Shown in pieces: positions 8,018 to 14,906 of a DNA stretch of 20,897 nucleotides. Positions within the stretch are counted from its first letter, which is position 1. Each line of letters starts with the position of its first letter. The notes under the pieces were generated by a model. The model did not search any database. It was not told the DNA's origin and saw only the letters and a list, made by a program, of their open reading frames with translations. The position numbers and the translations under genes are program-made. Source of the DNA: JAVJPJ01 sp040217295 (GTDB taxonomy: Bacteria > Pseudomonadota > Alphaproteobacteria > Rhodobacterales > Rhodobacteraceae); contig CAYWTM010000055.1 of assembly GCA_964460185.1 (NCBI GenBank), positions 1 through 20,897 of the forward strand. The letters are read 5' to 3'.

Positions 8018-8265
8018 ACCACGGTGAAACGGTGCTACGCGAATGTCGAGTGTCAGGCGGCATCCTGGGACACGGAACGCCGCGTCATCGCCAAGATCGC
8101 ATGGCACGCGGGTGAGTTGTTCCCTCCAGTGTGGTTCCAGTGCCACCAACCTGCCGATGAAACCGGACTGGGTGGTCTGGTTCTGCAACCAGTGCGGAAC
8201 GGCCGGGCAGCATTTGAAACAGGGCAAGCACGCCTGCCACTGGGTCCGGCTGTCGTGTGGGCGGT
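8018..8265 (+). pseudogene. Decayed IS1380-family transposase fragment
   Basis: Two overlapping frames carry consecutive pieces of an IS1380-type transposase C-terminal half. From about 8018 to 8125 one frame reads TVKRCYANVECQAASWDTER then RVIAKIAWHAGELFP, which matches the family's RVxAKxEWHxGELFP block. From about 8145 the frame starting at 8043 continues with TNLPMKPDWVVWFCNQCGTA and GQHLKQGKHACHWVRLSC, matching the family's FYNQRGTAEQxIKEGKxAxxWTRLSC. A frameshift near 8130 and lost conserved residues (Y to C, R to C, E to G) show it is dead. The N-terminal half, both terminal repeats and the rest of the C-terminus are not seen. This explains most of the apparently empty 7953-8460 gap. 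Confidence 0.75.
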
Positions 8266-8379
8266 CCCGCGGGTCTGTCCACCTGACGAAAAAATGCGCC
8301 AAGAGCCCAATACGATCCTGACGCTTGGCATCAGCCGCCCAAAAGCGCGCGCCTGCGCCAGTCATAGCACGGACCGGCC

Positions 8380-8446
8380 CGAAAACGCTTGATCCCGCGG
8401 CCTTGTCAGGCAACTTGGATGTGAACGGCGGGCCACTTGGGGAATG
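8380..8446 (+). repeat. Diverged direct repeat, copy A
   Basis: This 67-bp stretch aligns by hand with 9732-9798: about 50 of 68 columns are identical with one gap in each copy. Shared blocks are CGAAA, TTGATC, the 11-base TGTCAGGCAAC, GAACGGC and GGGNAATG. Weaker similarity seems to extend some 50 bp upstream. Copy A lies just after the transposase remnant and just before the cupin gene. Confidence 0.6.
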
Positions 8447-8473
8447 TCGGCTTTTATCGGAATGGACGCAGAC

Positions 8474-8911
8474 ATGCTTTTCTACTCTCGACACGGCGCC
8501 GTGAATCGCGGCCTTGCTCTTGCTCTTGGCGCGGCCCTGACCCTTGGGCCTGCGCACGCGCAAGACGGCTATCCGCCGCTCGATGTGCTGCTGCAATCGG
8601 GCACCACCATCATTGACCAACCCTTTCACTACCCCGAGGGACCGGCGCAGGTCACCGTGGCGATCGTGACCATGCAGCCCGGCGAACGCACCGCGTGGCA
8701 CATCCATGACGCCCCCCTGATCGCCCATATCCTGCAAGGCGAGTTGACGCTGGATTACGGCCCGGACGGCACCCGCGTCGTGCGAACGGGCGACACCTTT
8801 GTCGAAGCGTTCCAGTCACGGCATCAAGGCTTCAATAGCGGCGCCGATGTGGTGCGTATTCTGGCGGTCTTCGCGGGTGCCGAAGGCACCGCGAATACCA
8901 TCCTGGAATAA
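8474..8911 (+). CDS. Exported cupin-domain protein
   Basis: A 145-residue protein with a signal peptide (MLFYSRHGAVNRGLALALGA, cleavage likely after AHA at residue ~27) and a single cupin barrel. Cupin motif 1 is GERTAWHIHDAPLIAHILQG, with the metal-binding HxH visible and the usual glutamate not obvious. Motif 2 is GDTFVEAFQSRHQGFNSG with one histidine. A periplasmic metal-binding or small-molecule role is plausible, but no substrate can be named. In-frame starts also exist at 8444 and 8462; the ATG at 8474 gives the best signal peptide, and none has a strong ribosome-binding site. It converges on the AOC-like gene. Confidence 0.85.
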   Translation: MLFYSRHGAVNRGLALALGAALTLGPAHAQDGYPPLDVLLQSGTTIIDQPFHYPEGPAQVTVAIVTMQPGERTAWHIHDAPLIAHILQGELTLDYGPDGTRVVRTGDTFVEAFQSRHQGFNSGADVVRILAVFAGAEGTANTILE

Positions 8912-8940
8912 CACGGGCTTAACCGCATATCTGGACCGCA

Positions 8941-8963
8941 ACCCCACAACCATCGGGTGGGGT
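8941..8963. terminator. Hairpin between the convergent cupin and AOC-like genes
   Basis: A perfect 7-bp stem (ACCCCAC with GTGGGGT) encloses a 9-base loop. It lies 29 bases after the cupin stop and 14 bases beyond the AOC-like stop. There is no T-run on either side, so a termination role is inferred from position only. Confidence 0.4.
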
Positions 8964-8977
8964 CACGGACCGAATGA

Positions 8978-9460
8978 TCAATCCATCAGCGTGAAGCGAT
9001 GTTCGTAATGGCCCGCATCGTGCCGCGTGGTCAAAACTTCGCCCCGCGCGCCCATGAACCGGCCCGTTCCGCCCAGAACCGCCCGAAGCGCCGGCGCGTC
9101 CGGCACCATTTCAGCCTCCGCGTTCGGATAGGCGGCGCTACCCCCGATAACAAGAGTATCGGTCTGCCCGAAATCGACCACGATCTGTGCGATCCGATCG
9201 ATGTACTGGCCGGCGTCACCGATCGGGATCGCGACGGTGATGATCATGCCATGCATCACGCCCGTGGTGCCGTCCTCGGCTGTGAACGGCGCCTCGAAGG
9301 CCATGATATCGCCATGCGATGCCCCGTCGGCGCCGACGTCGACATGGGTCAGAGCGGGCATGTCCTGCAAGATCGTAAACGTCTGTTCAGCGGCGGCAGG
9401 TCCGGCCGCAACAAGACCGGAAAGGACAAAAAGGGCGGCGCGGGTCAGGTGGGTGGTCAT
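8978..9460 (-). CDS. Exported allene-oxide-cyclase/dirigent-like barrel protein
   Basis: A 160-residue secreted or periplasmic protein. The signal peptide spans residues 1-24 (MTTHLTRAALFVLSGLVAAG) with cleavage after AAA and before EQTF. The mature part has alternating beta-strand patterns ending in GGTGRFMGARGEVLTTRHD then GHYEHRFTL. That is the typical last-strand signature of the allene oxide cyclase barrel-like/dirigent-like fold (GxGxYxGARGxV...G-Y-H-F). In bacteria these proteins are of unknown function. The ATG at 9460 has AAGGA about ten bases upstream. Its closest partner is the convergent exported cupin, and both sit between the two copies of the direct repeat. Confidence 0.8.
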   Translation of the reverse strand: MTTHLTRAALFVLSGLVAAGPAAAEQTFTILQDMPALTHVDVGADGASHGDIMAFEAPFTAEDGTTGVMHGMIITVAIPIGDAGQYIDRIAQIVVDFGQTDTLVIGGSAAYPNAEAEMVPDAPALRAVLGGTGRFMGARGEVLTTRHDAGHYEHRFTLMD

Positions 9461-9731
9461 GATGTCGTGATCCTTGTCTGGCCTGCCCGATGATGTCCGG
9501 GGCCGCCGGTTACAGCGCGAAACCGCGCCCGATAAATGTCCGAAAAATACTTTTTTTCTCGATACCTCCGCGAGGGACTATCGCATTGAATTATAACCCG
9601 CAAGCAGGGCTTCGGATACCGAGGCCCCGCGCAGTTCCTGAACGCGGGTCTCGGTCAGCGGAGTGGTCTCGATGTGTGGACCCAAGCTGCCCAGAACCGT
9701 TTTGTTGCGCATCCGCAGCGCCTATCCGGGT

Positions 9732-9798
9732 CGAAAGGTTTTGATCGCTCGACCTGTCAGGCAACGTTGCCTGCGAACGGCACGTCAACTGGGCAATG
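9732..9798 (+). repeat. Diverged direct repeat, copy B
   Basis: Same orientation as copy A at 8380-8446, about 50 of 68 aligned columns identical by hand. It shares CGAAA, TTGATC, TGTCAGGCAAC, GAACGGC and GGGNAATG. Copies A and B bracket the cupin and AOC-like genes, 1,352 bp apart. Confidence 0.6.
9758..9773. repeat. 16-bp perfect palindrome
   Basis: CAGGCAACGTTGCCTG is a perfect inverted repeat inside repeat copy B. Copy A keeps the left half (CAGGCAAC) but not the right, so the palindrome belongs to copy B only. It could be an operator for a dimeric regulator or chance; nothing in the window decides this. Confidence 0.45.
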
Positions 9799-9983
9799 AG
9801 CGATTCCAGGCAGACTCGCGTCGAAAAAGGGCAGCGGCCACACCAAGGGTGACCGGAGGCTGGCGAACGTTTGGTGCAAGGGGCGTCTGCAAAACTCAAG
9901 GCAGATCGCGGATCGTCTTCACGGTAAATGTCTGAGCCGCACCGACCCGCGCTTGACCAGGGCGATTGGGTCCACCGCCGCCC

Positions 9984-11282
9984 CTAGCGTGGCAGCACCA
10001 CGTCCACCCGCAGACCGCCCATGTCGTCGCTGTCACCAAGCGACAGACTTCCGCCGTGGCGTTGCGCAATGTCACGCGCGATGGCAAGGCCCAGGCCCAC
10101 ACCGCCGCCATTGTTCTGATTGCGGGCCTCGTCCAGCCGGGCAAAGGGCTTGAGCGCCTCCTCCCGTTGGTGGGGCGCGATCCCCGGTCCGTCGTCTTCC
10201 ACCGTGAAGCGCACGGCGCGTTCGGTAAGGGCCACTGTCAGGCGCGCCCGGGTGCCGTAACGCAGGCTGTTCGAGATCAGGTTGGACACGCAGCGCCGAA
10301 CCGCCTGTGGCCGCAGCATTGCGGTCGTGCCCCGCGCCGATGCCGCCAGTGTCACGGCCCCGCCCGCCCGCACGGCATCAGCCACCAGGTGCGCGCCCAG
10401 GTCGACCGGGTCGACACGTTCGGGATCATCCAGCGCCTCGCCCCGCGCAAAGTCGAGGAAGGTCGTCAAGAGACCCTCCATCTCTTCCACGTCACGGGTC
10501 AGCGCCTCGACCTCGGCATTCTGATCCAGGATCGAAAGGCCGAGTTTCAGGCGGGTCAGCGGCGTGCGCAGGTCGTGGCTGACACCCGACAGCATCAAGG
10601 TGCGCTGTTCCAGCATCCCTTCGATCCGGCTTCGCATGTCGAGAAAGGCGCGGCCCGCGCTGCGCACCTCGGTCGCGCCGCCGGGGCTGTAATCCAGCAT
10701 CCGCCCCTTGCCGAACGCCTCGGCCGCGCGCGCAAGCCGTTTGATCGGCCGCAACTGGTTGCGCAAGAACAGGTAGGCCACGTAGGTCATCAAGACGCCG
10801 GTCGACAGCATCAGCACCAAGAGCTGGTGCGGGTTCGAGGCCGACATGCGCTGCCGCTGCATGGAAAGCCCGACGGGGCCGTCCACGCTGTCCAGAACGA
10901 CCACGGGCTGGCGCCAGTCACTATGCAGGTCCACCGCCAGGAGCGTCGGCAGATCGCGCCGCAGCACCCGGATCGCCTCGATCCCGGTCAGGTCGTAAAA
11001 GACGCGGTTGTCGGCAAAAGGCGGTGAAAGGCCCCGCGTGATGTTGATTTCGAGCGCGCCCGCGATCGCGTCGGCCGGGCCGCCGGTGTCGATCTGATCC
11101 AGCACCAGAGCGAGGTCCAGGGCAAGGGCATGGCTCATCTGGCCTGCGACCTCTTCGAAATACCGTTGCAGGATGGCCGATGACACGACAAGCTGCAGGG
11201 TGACGATCGGCACCAGCAAGATCAACGCGGCCCGACCATAAAGGCCCCGCGGCATCATACGTTTGAGCCAACCGAAATCCAT
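9984..11282 (-). CDS. EnvZ-like sensor histidine kinase, no response regulator nearby
   Basis: A 432-residue inner-membrane sensor kinase. Helix TM1 is at ~17-38 (GRAALILLVPIVTLQLVVSS), a periplasmic domain at ~39-152, and TM2 at ~154-173. A HAMP-like segment starting LRNQLRPIKRLARAAEAFGK follows. The HisKA box SHDLRTPLTRLKL has the phospho-acceptor at H236. The ATPase domain shows the N box NLISNSLRYG, the G1 box DDGPGI and the G2 box GGGVGLGLAIARDIAQRHGG. The layout is that of the EnvZ/OmpR group. The frame extends to 11360, but the ATG at 11282 is preferred; its ribosome-binding site is weak. It is divergent from the MBL gene with only about 28 bp between starts. No receiver-domain gene occurs in the window. 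Confidence 0.9.
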   Translation of the reverse strand: MDFGWLKRMMPRGLYGRAALILLVPIVTLQLVVSSAILQRYFEEVAGQMSHALALDLALVLDQIDTGGPADAIAGALEINITRGLSPPFADNRVFYDLTGIEAIRVLRRDLPTLLAVDLHSDWRQPVVVLDSVDGPVGLSMQRQRMSASNPHQLLVLMLSTGVLMTYVAYLFLRNQLRPIKRLARAAEAFGKGRMLDYSPGGATEVRSAGRAFLDMRSRIEGMLEQRTLMLSGVSHDLRTPLTRLKLGLSILDQNAEVEALTRDVEEMEGLLTTFLDFARGEALDDPERVDPVDLGAHLVADAVRAGGAVTLAASARGTTAMLRPQAVRRCVSNLISNSLRYGTRARLTVALTERAVRFTVEDDGPGIAPHQREEALKPFARLDEARNQNNGGGVGLGLAIARDIAQRHGGSLSLGDSDDMGGLRVDVVLPR

Positions 11283-11310
11283 GGAACCATCTAACCGGGG
11301 CGGCGCAGGG

Positions 11311-12204
11311 ATGAAAAGCGAAAGCGCAGTGACAGTGCTGGAACCCGGATTGCGCCGCATTCTGGCGCCGAACCCCTCGCCGATGACCTACAAGGGCACC
11401 AATACCTACCTTGTAGGCGAAGGGGATCTGGTGGTGATCGACCCGGGCCCGAAGGATCAAGGCCACTTGTCATCGATCCTGAACGCGTTGGAACCCGGCG
11501 AAAGCATCGCGGCGATCCTTGTCACGCATTCGCACATGGACCATTCCCCCCTCGCCCGCCCATTGGCCGAGGCGACGAGCGCACCGGTACTGGCGGCCGG
11601 TCCGTCGGATTGGGGCCGCAGCGAGGTCATGGCACGGTTGGCGCGCGACGGCCTGCTGGGAGGTGGCGAAGGGGTGGATGCAGGGTTTTCCCCCGATGAC
11701 CGGATCCGCGAAGGCAGCCGCATCGATGGCGCGTGGGGCGCGATCGAGGTTCTGGAAACGCCTGGTCACATGGCCAATCACCTGAGCTTCGCATGGAATG
11801 GCGCACTGTTTTCCGGCGATCTGGTGATGGGATGGTCGACCTCTCTCGTGTCTCCGCCCGATGGCGACATGACCGCGTTCATGGCCTCGCTCCGGCGATT
11901 GGAAGGGCGGTCCGACCGGATCTATTATGCCGGCCATGGCGATCCCGTCGACGACCCGCAAGACCGGGCACGGGCGTTGATTGCCCATCGCGCCGGGCGC
12001 GAGGGCCAGATCCTGGACGCGCTCGGCCATGACGCCCCCGCCAGCGCCGCAGACCTGGCCGCGCGGATCTACACCGATCTGGCCCCTGCCCTTCTGCCTG
12101 CGGCACAACGAAACGTTCTGGCCCATCTTATTGATTTGACGCAAAGAAACCAGATTTCACCCGATGGCCCGCTTGGCGCCACCGCCCGGTTTGCCAGAAC
12201 TTGA
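11311..12204 (+). CDS. MBL-fold metallo-hydrolase (LACTB2-like)
   Basis: A 297-residue metallo-beta-lactamase-fold hydrolase without signal peptide. The N-terminal APNPSPMTYKGTNTYLVGEG strand leads to the metal motif THSHMDHS (72-79). Further ligand regions are TPGHMANH, SGDLVMGW and YYAGHGDPV. The C-terminal ~60 residues form the winged-helix-like segment seen in LACTB2-type proteins (ending near LLPAAQRNVLAHLIDL). Substrate is unknown; LACTB2 relatives act on RNA or small thioesters, so no specific function is assigned. Starts at 11281 and 11263 are also possible; the ATG at 11311 places the first strand naturally. A poly-T run (12219-12224) follows the stop but has no clear stem. Confidence 0.9.
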   Translation: MKSESAVTVLEPGLRRILAPNPSPMTYKGTNTYLVGEGDLVVIDPGPKDQGHLSSILNALEPGESIAAILVTHSHMDHSPLARPLAEATSAPVLAAGPSDWGRSEVMARLARDGLLGGGEGVDAGFSPDDRIREGSRIDGAWGAIEVLETPGHMANHLSFAWNGALFSGDLVMGWSTSLVSPPDGDMTAFMASLRRLEGRSDRIYYAGHGDPVDDPQDRARALIAHRAGREGQILDALGHDAPASAADLAARIYTDLAPALLPAAQRNVLAHLIDLTQRNQISPDGPLGATARFART

Positions 12205-12234
12205 CGCAAAGCGCCGATTTTTTCATTCGGCCAC

Positions 12235-12262
12235 TGGACTGTGGGATTCCGCCTTGTTATAC
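12235..12262 (+). promoter_or_regulatory. Probable promoter of tRNA-Asn
   Basis: TGGACT (12235-12240) and TTATAC (12257-12262) are separated by 16 bases, with the tRNA starting 12 bases after the -10. The -10 is good and the -35 partial. Called by eye. Confidence 0.45.
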
Positions 12263-12273
12263 GCACCGCCAGT

Positions 12274-12348
12274 TCCGGCGTAGCTCAGCGGTAGAGCAGT
12301 TGACTGTTAATCAATTGGTCGTAGGTTCGATCCCTACCGCCGGAGCCA
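12274..12348 (+). tRNA. tRNA-Asn (GUU anticodon)
   Basis: A complete 75-nt cloverleaf with encoded CCA. The acceptor TCCGGCG pairs perfectly with CGCCGGA, the D stem is GCTC/GAGC, the anticodon stem GTTGA/TCAAT closes the loop CTGTTAA, and the T stem GTAGG/CCTAC closes TTCGATC. Discriminator base is G. tRNA genes are common integration sites, and the sequence composition changes soon after this one. Confidence 0.97.
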
Positions 12349-12918
12349 GTTTTACCAATTAATACCAATGGCTTGATGGCATCAAAATTTGATGGGTCTT
12401 GGGTCGCGCAAGGGATGTAGACTTCCTGTGGTCTGCGACAAACCGTTCGGCAGTGCCGTTTTTTGGCCGCAATGCGTGATTTTCGTGGGTATCCGTAGCA
12501 CGGGGCCAGACCGCACCTCCCCTCGCTTCGCTCGGCGCGTCTGACGCGCGGGATGTCGGCCTACCGTCAAGGGTCGCGCGGGGTTATCGTATGGTGCGTG
12601 GTTGAAGCGTCGAAACTCCACCTCGATCATTCACCTCGATGGCCAACTCGCCATACACCGGCAGCGCCGATGAAATTACAACACGTTCTCGGACGCTAGC
12701 CAGCGCCCACGCCGAAGATCAAAGCTGCGGCAGCAAGCATTGGCCGCAAGGATAACCTTGCAGGCGCTAAGGGACTGGCACACACTCAGGCCTGAGCTTT
12801 CAAGAAACAGCCATACTGCTTCGTGGGATGTGACCGCTATGCTAGCTTGACTAGCTGTCCACAAATCGGAAGCGGACCGCAAAGGTAAATGTCGGAAAAT
12901 CATGAATTGGATAACAAG
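12349..12918. other. 570-bp stretch without a recognisable gene
   Basis: This follows tRNA-Asn and leads into the AT-richer islet. It holds a 7-bp inverted repeat CATCAAA/TTTGATG (12380-12394), a GCGCGT/ACGCGC hairpin (12535-12549) and the possible terminator listed separately. Minus-strand frames at 12382-12630 and 12676-12939 have no recognisable domain, and the second overlaps the start of the next gene, so I do not call them. The last ~100 bp should contain the promoter of the exported ClpP-fold gene, but none is clear. Confidence 0.5.
12448..12464 (+). terminator. Weak terminator downstream of tRNA-Asn
   Basis: A short stem CGGC/GCCG with loop AGT is followed directly by TTTTTT. The stem is only 4 bp and lies 100 bases after the tRNA, so this is a weak call. 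Confidence 0.35.
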
Positions 12919-14115
12919 ATGACCCACCTCGCAAGCCAATTCATGCGATTTGCTTTATTCGTGGCGACGTCATGCATTGCAAGTCAAGCATTTGCACAAG
13001 AAAACCTGGAGTGTGATGCGCATTATACTGGACTGATTGATGCTCAGGGAGTTGACGACTTCTTAAGTCGATATGCAACCGAGGTTGACCGCAGCGGCGC
13101 ACCTATCCTTCCATTGATGGGTGTCGTTTGCCTCGATAGTCCCGGTGGAAATTTCTCGGAAGGGTTGAGGTTATATGATTTTATCGAGAGATCAAATGCG
13201 GTTACATATGTGCAAGGCAACTCTGAATGTTACTCAGCATGCGCCATAGCATTTCTGGCTGGTGGCACCTGGATCGGCAATGGAAACACGCAAAATTTCA
13301 ATGCCCGAATTTTGGAACTTGGTGCTGAACTGGGGTTTCATGCGCCATTCACCATGTTTGATAGGGACGCGGTATTTACGGGAGAGCAAGGCAATCAAAT
13401 TTTCGAAATAGCCGTTCAGGCATTGGCTGAAACCAATAGCATTCGCCAGGTAAACCGGGCTGATGGGCCTGTGATGAATAACTACATATATAATGGTTTC
13501 ATCTCAACTCCGCCGCAAGATTTTTTTGAAATTGCCACCACCGCCGACGCAATATTTGCTGGAATTGAGGCTCGCGGGCTCCCGTTCGTTGAGACAGTCA
13601 ATGAGCAAATCATGACCCAAGTATGTGACACGGCCGTTGCTTTGTTTGTCCATGAGTCAAGGCCGGCAATGTCCAATAACGGCAATCACGCGCAGAATAT
13701 AATCGCTACCGTAGCGGAGGCACGAGAGCAACGGCGCAGTGAAAACATTTCTGCGGGGTTTGATGGGGTTTATGACCTGAGTGAGCTTGACGCGGATGTA
13801 AGTGGCGACACAATTCAATTGTGGGCTATAGGTGGATATCCCTCCCTGGGTCACAGAAATGACGAATGGTCATGTATAGCTGAGGTGATCACAAGTCGAG
13901 ATTTTTATGTTACATGGTCGAACGCCGAGCGCTTTCTCTCAATTCCGAATTTTACGATTTCCCTCACAAACACCGGTCGAGGTTTTGGCACGCTGCATGA
14001 CCGCTATTCCTCTATATCGGATTTCTTGGAGAGCGGCGCTGCAGAAATTTTTTACAGGGTCGAACTCCCGAATTGGGCAGCTTTACCAATTGGAACTCCG
14101 CTGGGTGGCGATTAG
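12919..14115 (+). CDS. Exported ClpP/SDH-fold putative serine hydrolase with unknown C-terminal part
   Basis: A 398-residue protein with a signal peptide (MTHLASQFMRFALFVATSCI, cleavage after AFA near residue 26). The N-terminal half resembles the periplasmic ClpP-like proteins of COG3904: VCLDSPGGNFSEGLRLYDFI (~70-89), then GNSECYSACAIAFLAGG (~100-116) with a candidate nucleophile S106, and ELGFHAPF (~137-144) with a candidate H141. The remaining ~240 residues are not recognised. Codon use is AT-richer than in every neighbour outside the capsule locus, which suggests acquisition. The frame also has an ATG at 12889 with AAGG close by, but that would put three acidic residues ahead of the signal sequence; GGA seven bases before 12919 supports this start. 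Protease activity is inference. Confidence 0.7.
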   Translation: MTHLASQFMRFALFVATSCIASQAFAQENLECDAHYTGLIDAQGVDDFLSRYATEVDRSGAPILPLMGVVCLDSPGGNFSEGLRLYDFIERSNAVTYVQGNSECYSACAIAFLAGGTWIGNGNTQNFNARILELGAELGFHAPFTMFDRDAVFTGEQGNQIFEIAVQALAETNSIRQVNRADGPVMNNYIYNGFISTPPQDFFEIATTADAIFAGIEARGLPFVETVNEQIMTQVCDTAVALFVHESRPAMSNNGNHAQNIIATVAEAREQRRSENISAGFDGVYDLSELDADVSGDTIQLWAIGGYPSLGHRNDEWSCIAEVITSRDFYVTWSNAERFLSIPNFTISLTNTGRGFGTLHDRYSSISDFLESGAAEIFYRVELPNWAALPIGTPLGGD

Positions 14116-14127
14116 TGTTCTACCACG

Positions 14128-14253
14128 TCATTCACCGGATCGGCATGGGCAAGGTGGAGCCACGACACCACGAAAGGTCACGATGACGACCTCGATAACG
14201 AACATCGTCGATGCGCAGATCTGGCGAATGGCGAACCGAGCTTCACCGATCAT
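14128..14253 (-). pseudogene. Truncated 5' stub of a gene coupled to kpsT, possibly a GT2 glycosyltransferase
   Basis: The kpsT stop and a new ATG overlap as TGATG (one shared base), the same junction used between the coiled-coil and GT2 genes of this operon. AAGGAA lies about a dozen bases upstream. The 41-residue frame contains STMFVIEVVIVTFRG, which looks like the first beta strand of a GT2 glycosyltransferase (VxVVIVTFR), then ends in unrelated residues. It stops 13 bp from the end of the AT-rich islet gene. I infer a glycosyltransferase gene cut off by that insertion. It could also be a chance frame. Confidence 0.4.
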
Positions 14254-14906
14254 CACGTGTTGAGTTCCTTGTAGGCGAGAAGAAGGTCTTCGGTCCGATC
14301 GAAGAACCGGATGCGGCTGCCCTCCAGCAGCAAGCCGCAGTCGCAATATTGCGCGATGGTACTGGGCGAGTGCGAGATCATGATGATCTGGCTTCTGGCA
14401 AGTTTGTCCTGAAACACGGCCTTGCTTTTTTTCTTGAAGTCCTCGTCTCCGACAGCGGTGATCTCGTCGATCAGGTAGACGTCGAAATCGATGGCCATGC
14501 TGAGACCGAAGGCCAATCTGGCCTTCATGCCGCTCGAGTAGGTCTTGATCGGCAGGCGCAAAGACGGGCCCAGCTCTGCAAATTCGGTCACGTAGGAGAT
14601 CACGCGCACCGGATCCTGCCCATAGATGCGCGACACGAAGCGAATGTTCTCGATGCCTGTCATGCTTCCGTTGAAGCCGCCGGAAAAACCCAACGGCCAT
14701 GACACGCGAGAGGTTCGAAGGACTTCGCCCAAGTTTGGCGGCTCGATACCAGCCATCAAGCGCATCATCGTGGATTTACCCGCCCCGTTCTTGCCCATGA
14801 TCCCGACATTTCGATCCGGAGGAAATACAAAGGAAAAATCGGAGAGTATCGTTTTTTTGACGCCCCCGACCCGATAGAATTTGCTGACTCTGTCGAAAAC
14901 GAGCAT
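14253..14906 (-). CDS. kpsT: Capsule polysaccharide export ATPase, KpsT-like
   Basis: The nucleotide-binding subunit that powers export of a lipid-linked polysaccharide across the inner membrane with the KpsM-like permease. The 217-residue protein has Walker A GKNGAGKST (38-46), an aromatic-rich loop PLGFSGGFNGSMTGIEN, the ABC signature YSSGMKARLAFGLS (123-136), Walker B VYLIDE (143-148) and the switch histidine H179. Length and the start MLVFDRVSKFY match KpsT/BexA/CtrD. Its ATG follows the permease stop codon immediately, without a gap. It is the last intact gene of the operon. Related Wzt-type O-antigen ATPases have a longer C-terminal sugar-binding domain, absent here, which supports the capsule type. 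Confidence 0.92.
   Translation of the reverse strand: MLVFDRVSKFYRVGGVKKTILSDFSFVFPPDRNVGIMGKNGAGKSTMMRLMAGIEPPNLGEVLRTSRVSWPLGFSGGFNGSMTGIENIRFVSRIYGQDPVRVISYVTEFAELGPSLRLPIKTYSSGMKARLAFGLSMAIDFDVYLIDEITAVGDEDFKKKSKAVFQDKLARSQIIMISHSPSTIAQYCDCGLLLEGSRIRFFDRTEDLLLAYKELNT

Larger units (their letters stand above)
9461..9983. other. Gene-poor 523-bp spacer with repeat copy B
   Basis: No convincing gene was found. The stretch at 9540-9600 is AT-rich (runs of A and T near 9543-9567) and may hold the AOC-like promoter. Short frames exist on both strands; none has a recognisable domain. The minus-strand frame from about 9710 to 9588 (start MRNKTVLGSLG) looks protein-like for some 40 residues but has a stop four codons upstream of its ATG, so it may be a remnant. 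Confidence 0.5.

Noticed and set aside
7931..8737. A 268-codon minus-strand open frame
   Set aside because: It runs antisense through a tRNA end, the transposase remnant and the cupin gene, and shows no recognisable domain.
9896..9950. Minus-strand peptide AAQTFTVKTIRDLP resembles the mature start of the AOC-like protein (AAEQTFTILQDMP)
   Set aside because: The similarity is about ten residues and ends at a stop codon; too short to claim a duplicated fragment.
12676..12939. An 87-codon minus-strand frame overlapping the start of the exported ClpP-fold gene
   Set aside because: No ribosome-binding site or domain is visible, and it overlaps the better supported gene.
12351..14091. TTTACCAATT occurs just after tRNA-Asn (12351-12360) and again near 14082-14091, resembling att sites
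   Set aside because: The match is only 10 bp, the second copy lies inside the coding region of the exported protein, and it does not include the tRNA 3' end.
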